Shown here one piece after another: positions 1 through 6,832 of a stretch of 13,704 bases of DNA. A program made the position numbers and the translations under genes. Source of the stretch: Microcaldota archaeon (GTDB taxonomy: Archaea; Micrarchaeota; Micrarchaeia; Micrarchaeales; CABMGC01); the NCBI GenBank assembly GCA_021785375.1, contig JAJYFQ010000008.1:1-13704 (forward strand), written 5' to 3'. Within the stretch, counting starts at the first letter, position 1; the number at the start of each line of letters is the position of its first letter. The notes below the pieces were generated by a model. The model had not been told where the DNA came from, did not search any database, and saw nothing but the letters and a program-made list of their open reading frames with translations.

Positions 1-414
1 TATGTCAGTGCCAAGCTTTGATATCGTGACCCTCAGATCGGCGACCCTCTTCCTGTAGTCGGCTTCGAGCGACTTTATCGCCTTCGGCTGCTCTGCCGGG
101 GATAACCCAGGGGTTCTGTTGAGAATCCCGTCGAAGGCGCCCTGCTGGAATGAGAGCACTATCCCAATTATCGTGATTGCGATCACATTGACGTTGTAGA
201 GCGATGCGGTGAATGAGAAGAACGAGGATACAGGTATCAGGTACGATTCCAGCCACACGGCCATAGGGGGGAGTATCATGCCGAGCATGAATCCTATGAC
301 AACTATCTCGAACATGTTGAACTTGGTCTTCCTGAGCAGCCCGAGAGATATGAAGAATCCGGGCACGAGTATTGCCAGGAATCCAGTAAGTATTGCAAGA
401 ATCAATGATGGCAT
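1..414 (-). CDS. Multi-span membrane protein, C-terminal part missing at the window edge
   Basis: I do not recognise the family. The 138 visible codons read from an ATG at 414 and remain open at base 1. Residues about 3-27, 33-56 and 74-90 are long hydrophobic stretches that look like three membrane spans, with a charged RKTK turn near residues 28-31. After about residue 100 the chain becomes soluble and charged (ADYRKRVADLR, residues 118-128), probably a helical cytoplasmic tail. A TGA stop lies in frame a short way upstream. The only alternative start between it and the chosen ATG is a GTG at 423. There is no good ribosome-binding sequence just before either codon, so the exact start is uncertain. 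A longer open frame on the same strand (5-436) is out of register with the hydrophobic pattern and was rejected. The gene is divergent from the GGR-family gene. Confidence 0.65.
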   Translation of the reverse strand, partial: MPSLILAILTGFLAILVPGFFISLGLLRKTKFNMFEIVVIGFMLGMILPPMAVWLESYLIPVSSFFSFTASLYNVNVIAITIIGIVLSFQQGAFDGILNRTPGLSPAEQPKAIKSLEADYRKRVADLRVTISKLGTDI

Positions 415-472
415 GAAAGACACGTTCTCGGGCCATGAACCTGAGGCTCTAGCCCTTCAATAACCTCCGGTG

Positions 473-500
473 AATTATAATAATCTTAATGTATATAAAG
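473..500. promoter_or_regulatory. Divergent TATA promoter region between membrane protein and GGR gene
   Basis: TATATAAAG at 492-500 lies about 30 bases before the ATG at 528. That is the usual archaeal distance from TATA box to transcription start, so the reductase mRNA would be leaderless or nearly so. On the minus strand an ATTATAATT-like element (about 473-481) could serve the membrane protein gene. The 492-500 element could also work in that direction. Confidence 0.6.
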
Positions 501-527
501 TATAGCGATTGGCATTTTAGTGGTCGC

Positions 528-1631
528 ATGGGAAAGGAGTCGGTAGCCATAGTGGGTGCGGGAACCGCGGGGCTTATAGCCGCGAGGGGCACGGCCTCTT
601 CAGGAATGGCCACAACGGTTTACGATCAGAAGCGTATTCCGGGAGACGGGATACACGCCTCGGGGATCCTCTCGCTCACAGGTCTGGAGACGCTGGGCAT
701 AGACTACACAAGGGCGATAACCAACACCCTTAAGGGGGCGAACCTGCACGCGGCAGGGAAGACGATGAAGATACGATCGAAGGATCCCGTCGCGGTGGTG
801 CTGGACAGGAAGAGGCTCAACGAGCTCTGCATGGAGAACGCGGAGAAGGCGGGGGCGAGGATAGAGGTTGGAAGAAGGATGACGGGAAGGGAGATCGACC
901 ATCTTTCCAGGAGGAGCATAATCGTCGGAGCCGACGGCTCCGTCTCGACTGTTGCAAGTCACTTCGGAATGGGCGCGATACGGTCCTACTCGATAACCTA
1001 CAAGCAGGAGTACAACGTGGATGTGCCGGAGCCGGATGTTGTTGACCTTTTCTTCGACAACAGATCGTGGCCGGGACTCTTCGCGTGGCTCTGCCCTAAC
1101 GCGAAGGACCTCGTTGAGGTTGGAGTTGGAACGACAGCACACTCGGTTAACAGCAAACGGGTGCTCGAGAAGTTTCTCGGAATGAAGGAGGTATCGGACC
1201 GGATAGGAAACGGCAAGCCGGTCTCCGGAGGGGCGAGCATAATCCCGATGTCAAGGAGGAAGAGCATAGTCGACCCGAAGAGGGAGGTCCTGCTTGTTGG
1301 CGACGCGGCGGGGCAGATAAAGGCGACCACGGGAGGAGGCATAATATTCGGCAGCAACGCGGCACTGATGGCCGCTGACGTGATAAGGGAGCACGTAAGG
1401 AGCGGGATGGACCTATCGGTTTACGAGAAGAGGTTCATGGCAAAGTACGGAACCGAGATGAAGCTGCACTCCATGACAAACAGGTTCTACTCATCCATGA
1501 GCCCGAAGTCGATAGGCAGGATAATAGGCATGTCAAAGGCCATGGGGATGGAGGGATTCCTGGGTAAGTACGGGGACATGGACAGGCCGAGCCTCGTGAT
1601 AAAGAGGTTCTTCCTGAGAAGGCTTGCGTAG
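528..1631 (+). CDS. Geranylgeranyl reductase family FAD-dependent protein
   Basis: The 367-residue product looks like an archaeal GGR-family flavoprotein. Members reduce double bonds in the geranylgeranyl chains of membrane lipids or related isoprenoids, using FAD. Visible support: an N-terminal Rossmann motif VAIVGAGTAG (residues 6-15), the VGADGSVS dinucleotide-binding motif (133-140), a WPGLFAWLCP segment matching the family's PxxxWxFP substrate-cavity motif (181-190), and the second FAD motif LLVGDAAGQIKATTGGGI (255-272). Length is normal for the family. An ATG at 489 would add 13 residues, but it overlaps the TATA box, so the ATG at 528 is preferred. The C-terminus is basic (KRFFLRRLA) and may touch the membrane. 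The exact substrate (phospholipid or another isoprenoid) cannot be read from the sequence, since archaea often carry several GGR paralogues. Confidence 0.9.
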   Translation: MGKESVAIVGAGTAGLIAARGTASSGMATTVYDQKRIPGDGIHASGILSLTGLETLGIDYTRAITNTLKGANLHAAGKTMKIRSKDPVAVVLDRKRLNELCMENAEKAGARIEVGRRMTGREIDHLSRRSIIVGADGSVSTVASHFGMGAIRSYSITYKQEYNVDVPEPDVVDLFFDNRSWPGLFAWLCPNAKDLVEVGVGTTAHSVNSKRVLEKFLGMKEVSDRIGNGKPVSGGASIIPMSRRKSIVDPKREVLLVGDAAGQIKATTGGGIIFGSNAALMAADVIREHVRSGMDLSVYEKRFMAKYGTEMKLHSMTNRFYSSMSPKSIGRIIGMSKAMGMEGFLGKYGDMDRPSLVIKRFFLRRLA

Positions 1632-1787
1632 TGATTGGCCCGCCATACGCCTACATTTTGCAATTTACCAGACAACGTAGACATACAGATTGACATCGTT
1701 GATCATCTGCATTGTAGCCACACAGTTGTTGATCTGTTCTGGCACTCGTTCAGTGTCATGGAGATTCTTCGGTTGCTGCGGCTTCCT
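1632..1787. other. Gap between the GGR-family gene and the frameshifted gene
   Basis: About 155 bases with no convincing plus-strand gene. The minus strand is open in the frame of the frameshifted gene from 1787 to 1665, which may be its former C-terminal end. I see no RNA gene, repeat or strong terminator here. Confidence 0.4.
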
Positions 1788-2272
1788 TTAGCTTTTCGGT
1801 CTGATACCGACAAGTACCTTAACCGCATCTGTCGGAAGGTAGAGATGGGAGTTGAGGTAGTAAAGGTAGCCCAGGGCCGCAGCGTTGTGCTCGCTGTGGA
1901 CGTAGAGCCTTAGTGGAAGGTCTCCGGATCTGACATGGACCGTCTTTTCGTGGTCGTGCTTCACGAGCCACGGCATCCCCTGGAATCTTGCGAGCGTGCC
2001 GTCCTCTTCGAGATTGAAGTGGCCTTCCGCCTCTTTTGGCATAGGGCACGCTTCTGGGAAGGTCTGCGACCTCTGAAGACCTCTTTTAGTTCCGCGCTCA
2101 TGTCCATTGATCTGATAAGCAGCATGTGAGGGGCAGGACTGAAGCCCTGATCCGAGAGTATGGACATTGCCGTCGGGTAATCGGCATCGAATCTGGCGAC
2201 GTGCAGCATCCTGCCTTCGGCTCCCTGGAAATCGTCGAATCTGATACGGCTGGCGCCCCCTTTAACTGTCAT
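1788..2272 (-). pseudogene. Frameshifted unknown gene with intact promoter
   Basis: Two overlapping minus-strand frames together read like one protein. The first starts at ATG 2272 and is convincing to about LLIRSMDMSAELKE, then turns into basic, low-quality sequence. The second, shifted by one base, is convincing from about SQTFPEACPMPKEAEGHF to GIRPKS, ending at the TAA at 1788-1790. The switch must lie near 2045-2100, and a run of four A in CTAAAAGAG (minus strand) sits in that zone. No family is recognised. After the TAA the same frame stays open for a further 40 codons, to a TAA at 1665-1667, with a plausible sequence (EQINNCVATMQMINDVNLY). This may mean the gene has a second lesion and was once longer. 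Decay, a sequencing indel or recoding are all possible; decay or an assembly error is likelier. Confidence 0.5.
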
Positions 2273-2299
2273 GTTTTATCGCATTTAGAATGGCCCGGG

Positions 2300-2310
2300 A
2301 CATATATAAA
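2300..2310 (-). promoter_or_regulatory. TATA box of the frameshifted gene
   Basis: Read on the minus strand, TTTATATATG lies about 33 bases before the ATG at 2272, so the transcript would start just upstream of the start codon. The quality of this element suggests the gene was recently, or still is, transcribed. Confidence 0.55.
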
Positions 2311-2350
2311 CAATTGCGATGATCTTGGCCTTTCAAAAGCAGAGGCAATG

Positions 2351-2358
2351 TTAATATA
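2351..2358 (+). promoter_or_regulatory. Probable TATA box of the 485-residue gene
   Basis: TTAATATA lies about 45 bases before the ATG at 2400, which leaves a leader of roughly 20 bases. That leader ends with GAGTGCTAAC just before the start codon, a possible weak ribosome-binding sequence. Confidence 0.4.
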
Positions 2359-2399
2359 GGCAAAAATACGGAATTCCTGATGTAATTCTGAGTGCTAAC

Positions 2400-3857
2400 A
2401 TGTTCTTTGAGAAGCGCAGGGAGAGACGCAATCTTGATGTGTTGAGGGAGAAGGCCGAGGGTGCAATCTCGGGCATAACCATGCCTCAGCTCAGGGAGAT
2501 TGCAAGGGATGTGTACATCTCAGACATGGAGTGCGAGGCCGAGCTGAGGAAGGGATTCGAGGCACTCGATGCGTTGGCGTCCAAATGCAATCGGGTGATC
2601 AATAAGAAGAGGAGACTCCATAAAAAGGCCCTTAAGAAGTGTGGGAAAGGCAGGGACAACACAGGCATAACACTTCGGATGCAGAGAAAGGATAGGAAGG
2701 GAGGGGAAAGCTACTTGCACATCAAGCATGCAGTGGAGGAGATAACCACAATGATAGGCAAGATCAAGACCCCGCACACTGCTGACAGATACAGATACTC
2801 CTTAATCGGCAGACTTTCAAGGCTTAATCCAGGATGGCTCATAGATTATGAGAGTACGGTATCGGGTATTCTCCTTAGGGTATATGATAATGACATGAGG
2901 GACGATGCCTGTTCTCTGCTTGTCCCCATATACTTAGAAGGTTACAGTACGAGGACGTATGGGGATAAATTTAAGGTCGTATCCCACTTTTTGGATACGA
3001 TAAGCGACAGGCATAGATCTGACGATGCCTATGGGGCAGCACTGCGCTATATGCTGAACGATGACCAAGGCAGATGGTTTGAGTCTTTTGGACCTTACAG
3101 CTTATTTGAGATTTACAAGAACCTGGGTTCCCATACGACCGACAAGGAAGTGGCGGACATGATGGTCTACCACATCTTCGGCATCCTTTCTAGTAGTGGT
3201 TGGGATCTTTGGTATAACACCTCAAAACGCCCAGAATGGATAGGTCGGGTAGAGTCAATCGGGATAACTAAAGAGGAGATAGCAGGCTATGACCTCAAGG
3301 ATAAAGATCATTTTGCGCGTTTGGATTTATACAAAAACATTGCAAAGAGACTTGCTGAGAGAATGCATGATGAGAAGTATGTTGGCATGTTGTACGACCA
3401 TTTTGTGGGGGAACTTCTGGAACATGGCCTGCCAGAAAATCGGGAGAGGTTCAATGCTGGGTTCGACGCGATATTTGAGGGGCTTTCAAAGATCTCGGAC
3501 CAGCATCGCCTCGGCATGCGGATCTCCGAGGTTCTCGATTCGGAATATGTTTCTGCAGGCGCCCAGTATGATCGGGGCAGGATAGACGCGCTATGGAAGG
3601 CCATAGACGGAATGTCTGACGTACGGGAAGCCTCTGCGGCAAGAAAGTCGCTTGTGGAGAAGGTGGTGTACGCGGCGTTTAACGGAAATATAGATTTCGC
3701 ATATGCGGAGGGCGTGGTTGGCAGAATGCCGGACGAGGATATGGATGACAGGGCGATGTATCTCTCCCTTCTGGCAAAGAACCAGGGCAATGAACTGTAT
3801 AAGGGCACCTTTAGGGAGATCGAAGGTAGCGATCCTCTTTCCGATCCTGGCACCTAA
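2400..3857 (+). CDS. Unrecognised 485-residue helical protein
   Basis: No family is recognised. The product is soluble, with no signal peptide or membrane segment. The N-terminal 70 residues are highly charged and look like helices or a coiled coil (EKRRERRNLDVLREKAEG), followed by a very basic stretch near residues 66-105 (NKKRRLHKKALKKCGKG and MQRKDRKGG) that could bind nucleic acid. The rest (about 120-470) is a succession of predicted amphipathic helices with YxxxxxRL and aromatic spacing that could form an alpha-solenoid of HEAT type. This is inference from pattern only. I see no enzyme motif. The middle of the gene (about 2880-3350) looks more AT-rich than its neighbours, which fits an accessory or acquired gene. 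The stop overlaps the stop of the convergent 171-residue gene by a few bases. Confidence 0.75.
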   Translation: MFFEKRRERRNLDVLREKAEGAISGITMPQLREIARDVYISDMECEAELRKGFEALDALASKCNRVINKKRRLHKKALKKCGKGRDNTGITLRMQRKDRKGGESYLHIKHAVEEITTMIGKIKTPHTADRYRYSLIGRLSRLNPGWLIDYESTVSGILLRVYDNDMRDDACSLLVPIYLEGYSTRTYGDKFKVVSHFLDTISDRHRSDDAYGAALRYMLNDDQGRWFESFGPYSLFEIYKNLGSHTTDKEVADMMVYHIFGILSSSGWDLWYNTSKRPEWIGRVESIGITKEEIAGYDLKDKDHFARLDLYKNIAKRLAERMHDEKYVGMLYDHFVGELLEHGLPENRERFNAGFDAIFEGLSKISDQHRLGMRISEVLDSEYVSAGAQYDRGRIDALWKAIDGMSDVREASAARKSLVEKVVYAAFNGNIDFAYAEGVVGRMPDEDMDDRAMYLSLLAKNQGNELYKGTFREIEGSDPLSDPGT

Positions 3858-4369
3858 CTTTCCTGCGGCTTATCTTCCTTCGCCTTGTCCATTATCTTCC
3901 TGCCGAGCTCCTCCCTCGCCTTGATGTCCCCCTTGACCTTCTCGAAGTCCTCGCTCTTGAGCATATTCTTGAGTATGTACTCGGAGTAGTTCATCGAGAT
4001 GTCGGCCATCGAGACGAGCAGCGACTGCAGCGCGCCCTGTCTGAATACGTAGTCCCCTTCCGGCTTTATCACCTCGACCGCAGCCGGAGCGAACGTGAAG
4101 ACGATCATGGCGAGGTTGTTCAGCGAGTCGACCAGCGCGGTGACTATGGCGGTGGTAGAGAACGCATCGCCGTTCTTTATCGGCTCGTCGATGCTCCCGA
4201 AGCAGTAGACCATGCCTACTGCCTTCATCAGCTTGTTGTTTATCAGGTCCGCCATCACGGGCTGGAGCTCAGACTCCTGGGTGCTGTGCATCTCAAAATA
4301 CAACTTGGTGAGGATTCCGCCCTTCGCAAGCGTCTTCGCAGTCACTTCATCTATCTCTGATTTTGCCAT
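3854..4369 (-). CDS. Unknown 171-residue protein, last gene of trx-hisS operon
   Basis: No function is recognised. The start follows the hisS stop by four bases, and the stretch GGATGAGAAC before the ATG contains the hisS stop, so the two genes are probably translationally coupled. The protein is mostly alpha-helical. Residues about 70-105 (STTAIVTALVDSLNNLAMIVFTFAPAAVEVI) are hydrophobic enough to be buried helices or a weak membrane hairpin. The C-terminal 35 residues are charged and probably a coiled helix (EKVKGDIKAREELGRKIMDKAKEDK). No cysteine pairs or catalytic motifs are visible. Its place behind hisS does not itself imply a translation role. Confidence 0.8.
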   Translation of the reverse strand: MAKSEIDEVTAKTLAKGGILTKLYFEMHSTQESELQPVMADLINNKLMKAVGMVYCFGSIDEPIKNGDAFSTTAIVTALVDSLNNLAMIVFTFAPAAVEVIKPEGDYVFRQGALQSLLVSMADISMNYSEYILKNMLKSEDFEKVKGDIKAREELGRKIMDKAKEDKPQES

Positions 4370-4373
4370 GTTC

Positions 4374-5648
4374 TCATCCTTTCAATTTCGTTAAAACATC
4401 CTCAAGCGATAATAGCTCTTCGCTGCCCTCCCCCATGTTCCTCAGCCTCACCACGTTCTGCTCCTTCTCCTTGCCTCCCGCTATCGCAACGTAGCTTATC
4501 CTCATCGCATTGGCGTACTCCAACTGTTTTGAGATGTTCCTCGCCGTGAGGTTCATGTCCACGCATATGCCATTGCTCCTCAGCGTGTTTGCGATGTTGA
4601 GCGCGTATCCGATGTTCTCCTGGCCTATGTTTGCCACATAGACAGTGGCGTAGGTATGGACAGCCTCGCCAATCTCGACGACCTCATAGACCCTGCTTAT
4701 CCCTATTGATGACCCGACGGCCGGCATCGGAGTCTTTGAGTATATTCCTATGAGCCCGTCGTACCTTCCTCCTGCCGCGATAGTTGGCAGTCTCTTCCCG
4801 TCCCTCTCCGCTACGAACTCCCACACCGTACCGGTGTAGTATCCGAGGCCCCTGGCGAGCGAGAAGTCCACCTTTATCTTTCCATTGATCCCGTAGTTCT
4901 CAAGGAGCGAGATTATCGAGGATATCCTGTCCGCCTCTGCTTCGCTTGCTGGGGCATCGTTCTTTATCTTCTGCAGCTTCTTGGCATTCTCCATCTCCTC
5001 GTTTATGAAGTTGAGAAGCGCCTCGGCCTGCTTCCCGTCTATTCCTGAATCGGCCATCTGCTTCAGCGCCTCCTCCCTGCTGATCTTCCCGAGCTTGTCG
5101 ATGATAACCATTGCCTGCTGCCTCTTCGGCTCCGGGATCCTGAACATCTCCATTATCGCGTTCAGTATGACCCTGCTGCTGATGAGGATTGTGTACTCCG
5201 CCACGCCGACTCCCTCGAGCGCTATGGCTGTTGCGGAGATCGCCTCCGCCTCGGATGTCGGTTCGGTGCTCCCGACTATGTCGATGTCGGCCTGGATGAG
5301 CTCCCTGGACCGCATCTTCTGCGGCTCGTCGCGCCTCCACGCCTTCGCTATCTGGTACCTCTTGAAAGGCATGCTTAGGCTCTTGTTCATCGCGATGTAC
5401 CTGGCGAGAGGCACGGTGAGGTCGTAGATGAGGCCGGACTTTCCGTCGTCAAGGGTGTACATCTCCTTCTCGGCCTCCTGGCCATAGGCCTTAGCCGTGA
5501 GAGTCTCCATGCTCTCGAGGCTCGGGGTCTCTATAGGGTAGAATCCAAACCTCCTGAAGATATCCTCCACCTTCGAGGTGATCTCCTTGAGCCGTATCGC
5601 CTCTCCGGGACCGTAGTCCCTCATGCCTCTGAGTAGTTCTATTGACAT
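4374..5648 (-). CDS. hisS: Histidyl-tRNA synthetase
   Basis: The 424-residue class II synthetase charges tRNA-His with histidine in the cytoplasm. Key motifs are visible: the conserved YDLTVPLARYIA block (residues 75-86), motif 2 as AWRRDEPQKMRSRELIQADIDIVGS beginning at about 103 (with the ATP-contacting arginine in RRDEPQ), the histidine-binding signature ARGLGYYTGTVWEF (265-278) and motif 3 in AAGGRYDGLIG plus VGSSIGISRV (291-320). The C-terminal 100 residues form the anticodon-binding domain (YVANIGQENIGYALNIAN and VAIAGGKEKEQNVVRLRN). Length is typical. The middle ELIQADIDIV varies the usual EFxQxDxDIIG slightly. The gene lies 30 bases behind thioredoxin with no TATA of its own visible, so the two are probably cotranscribed. 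Confidence 0.97.
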   Translation of the reverse strand: MSIELLRGMRDYGPGEAIRLKEITSKVEDIFRRFGFYPIETPSLESMETLTAKAYGQEAEKEMYTLDDGKSGLIYDLTVPLARYIAMNKSLSMPFKRYQIAKAWRRDEPQKMRSRELIQADIDIVGSTEPTSEAEAISATAIALEGVGVAEYTILISSRVILNAIMEMFRIPEPKRQQAMVIIDKLGKISREEALKQMADSGIDGKQAEALLNFINEEMENAKKLQKIKNDAPASEAEADRISSIISLLENYGINGKIKVDFSLARGLGYYTGTVWEFVAERDGKRLPTIAAGGRYDGLIGIYSKTPMPAVGSSIGISRVYEVVEIGEAVHTYATVYVANIGQENIGYALNIANTLRSNGICVDMNLTARNISKQLEYANAMRISYVAIAGGKEKEQNVVRLRNMGEGSEELLSLEDVLTKLKG

Positions 5649-5678
5649 AAGAACCAGTTAACTATTGAACAGGAAGAG

Positions 5679-5993
5679 TTATAGATTCTTTTCTAGCCAC
5701 TTCTTGAAGTCCTCCTTGGGCAGCGCGCCAACGGACATGGCCTTGACGTCCCCCCTGTCAAAGAGAAGCGCTGTCGGTATGCTCATCACGTTGTACTCCG
5801 AAGCGATCTCCGGATTATCGTCTACGTTGAGCTTAACGAACTTTATCTTCTTGTCATACTGCTTCGCGAGCTCCTCAAATACGGGGGAGAATATCCTGCA
5901 GGGACCACACCACGCGGCCCAGAAGTCTATGACGACAGGAACGGATGACTTCTTCACCTCGCTCTCAAAATTATCCTTTGTTATATCAAGCAT
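5679..5993 (-). CDS. trxA: Thioredoxin
   Basis: The 104-residue protein is a single thioredoxin domain that reduces disulfides in the cytoplasm. It carries the redox site WCGPC (residues 28-32) after the typical VVIDFWAAW strand, the VDDNPEIASEY segment (57-67) and the conserved cis-proline in SIPT (71-74). The open frame continues far upstream to 6452, but a strong TATA box at 6024-6033 sets the transcript start near 6002. This makes the ATG at 5993 the right start and rules out the ATG at 6020. No signal peptide is present. It is the first gene of an operon with hisS. The partner reductase is not in this window. Confidence 0.95.
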   Translation of the reverse strand: MLDITKDNFESEVKKSSVPVVIDFWAAWCGPCRIFSPVFEELAKQYDKKIKFVKLNVDDNPEIASEYNVMSIPTALLFDRGDVKAMSVGALPKEDFKKWLEKNL

Positions 5994-6023
5994 GGGATCA
6001 CGGCAGAGGATTTTTCTCATGGA

Positions 6024-6033
6024 TAATATATAA
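6024..6033 (-). promoter_or_regulatory. TATA box of the thioredoxin-hisS operon
   Basis: Minus-strand TTTATATATT, followed by ATCC, lies about 35 bases before the ATG at 5993, giving a leader of about 10 bases. This is one of the strongest TATA matches in the window. Confidence 0.7.
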
Positions 6034-6090
6034 ACGTTGGCGTCCGGCAGGTGGATGCGGGGCAATGGGGCCTGTCGATTCCTGAAGCAA

Positions 6091-6100
6091 TATTTATAAA
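6091..6100 (+). promoter_or_regulatory. TATA box of the 124-residue gene
   Basis: TATTTATAAA lies about 43 bases before the ATG at 6138. Transcription would start near 6120 and leave an AGAGG ribosome-binding sequence (about 6125-6129) inside a short leader. Confidence 0.6.
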
Positions 6101-6137
6101 TCCGGCATCCCACCATGATAAAGCAGAGGCGACCTTT

Positions 6138-6512
6138 ATGGGAAGAGTAGTTCCTTTGATTGGGATGAAATACGACATGCACGGAGCCCGCACGCTGATA
6201 CGCGCCGCAGACACACTCAGGGGAGGGGTTCCCGCAGCAGGCTCTTCCGATCCCGGAATAAGACTGATTCCTAAAATAGCTGACACAGCCATAGATCACA
6301 GGCTCGCAGAGATACCCGACCGCGCTCTTGCGGCAAGGATACTCGAGGCTAAGGCCGAGACGGTTGATGGCAGGAAGAGGGAGGCGCTCCTCAGGGCTGC
6401 ACGCAGGGAGGAGGCAAAAGTGGCAGAGGCTGAGAGCTGGATAATGGAGCACAGCAGCCTCAAGCTCGTCGATGGCGATGTGGTGCCGTTGCGCAGGCGC
6501 CCGCCTGATTAG
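6138..6512 (+). CDS. Unrecognised small basic protein
   Basis: No family is recognised. The 124-residue product begins MGRVVPLIGMKYD. The start was chosen because AGAGG lies eight bases upstream and the TATA box is well placed; a longer frame from 6051 would begin upstream of the TATA box. The N-terminal 70 residues are rich in Gly, Ala, Pro and Arg. Residues about 75-115 form one long alanine/arginine/glutamate helix (AARILEAKAE, REALLRAARREEAKVAEAE), and the tail is arginine- and proline-rich (PLRRRPPD). No cysteines or membrane segments are present. A nucleic-acid or ribosome-associated role would fit the charge, but this is speculation. Its neighbours, thioredoxin (divergent) and histone (downstream), give no further hint. 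Confidence 0.65.
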   Translation: MGRVVPLIGMKYDMHGARTLIRAADTLRGGVPAAGSSDPGIRLIPKIADTAIDHRLAEIPDRALAARILEAKAETVDGRKREALLRAARREEAKVAEAESWIMEHSSLKLVDGDVVPLRRRPPD

Positions 6513-6538
6513 TGGCGCTCCCGAATCCCGATGTCTGG

Positions 6539-6587
6539 TTTATAACTTTTTCTTCACCATAACTCCTTGTGATGAGCCATAAATACT
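6539..6587 (+). promoter_or_regulatory. Candidate histone promoter elements
   Basis: Two TATA-like elements precede the histone gene: TTTATAAC at 6539-6546 and ATAAATAC near 6580-6587. The first fits a start at ATG 6599 with a leader of about 30 bases. The second fits the ATG at 6623 with a leader of about 15 bases. Confidence 0.4.
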
Positions 6588-6598
6588 TCTGACTAGTG

Positions 6599-6832
6599 AT
6601 GAAGATCTTGAGTGCTGATCAAATGGCAAACATATCAAGGACCGCTATCAAGCAGCTTGTCTCCAGGCGCTTCAAGGCCAAGATAACGGATAGGGGAGCG
6701 GAGGCGATAGCACGCATGCTGGAGCAGGAGGCCGAGCGCATAGCCAAGTTTGCGGTGGAGCAGGCGAGGAGGGAGAACCGCGAGAAGGTTACCGGAAAGG
6801 ACATAGAGAAGTACATAATCGAGCAGGAGTAG
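6599..6832 (+). CDS. Archaeal histone
   Basis: The product is one histone fold, which dimerises and wraps DNA. The three helices are visible in order: ISRTAIKQLVSR, the long central ITDRGAEAIARMLEQEAERIAKFAVEQARR, and the C-terminal VTGKDIEKYII. The RENREKVTGKDIE stretch matches the loop 2 and RKT-type region of archaeal histones. From ATG 6599 it has 77 residues. From the in-frame ATG at 6623 it would have 69 or 70, the standard archaeal histone length, and a GAGTGCTGATC stretch precedes that codon. The shorter form is therefore a serious alternative, while a GTG at 6596 is less likely. The gene converges on the sigma gene with no bases between their stop codons. Confidence 0.93.
   Translation: MKILSADQMANISRTAIKQLVSRRFKAKITDRGAEAIARMLEQEAERIAKFAVEQARRENREKVTGKDIEKYIIEQE

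Noticed and set aside
5..436. A 143-codon minus-strand frame
   Set aside because: It is cysteine-, histidine- and arginine-rich with no hydrophobic order, while the neighbouring frame of the same strand gives a clear membrane protein.
209..463. An 84-codon plus-strand frame over the membrane protein gene
   Set aside because: Shadow of the minus-strand membrane protein; no promoter or ribosome-binding sequence supports it.
489..527. A 13-residue N-terminal extension of the GGR-family protein
   Set aside because: It begins inside the TATA box, upstream of the expected transcript start, and the Rossmann motif lies at the usual distance from the ATG at 528.
2045..2100. Programmed -1 frameshifting in the split gene
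   Set aside because: Only a weak A-AAA-G slip site is in phase, and no heptamer or clear downstream structure was seen; decay or a sequence error is simpler.
5994..6452. Long N-terminal extension of thioredoxin
   Set aside because: It crosses the thioredoxin TATA box and the opposite-strand 124-residue gene; the domain is complete from 5993.
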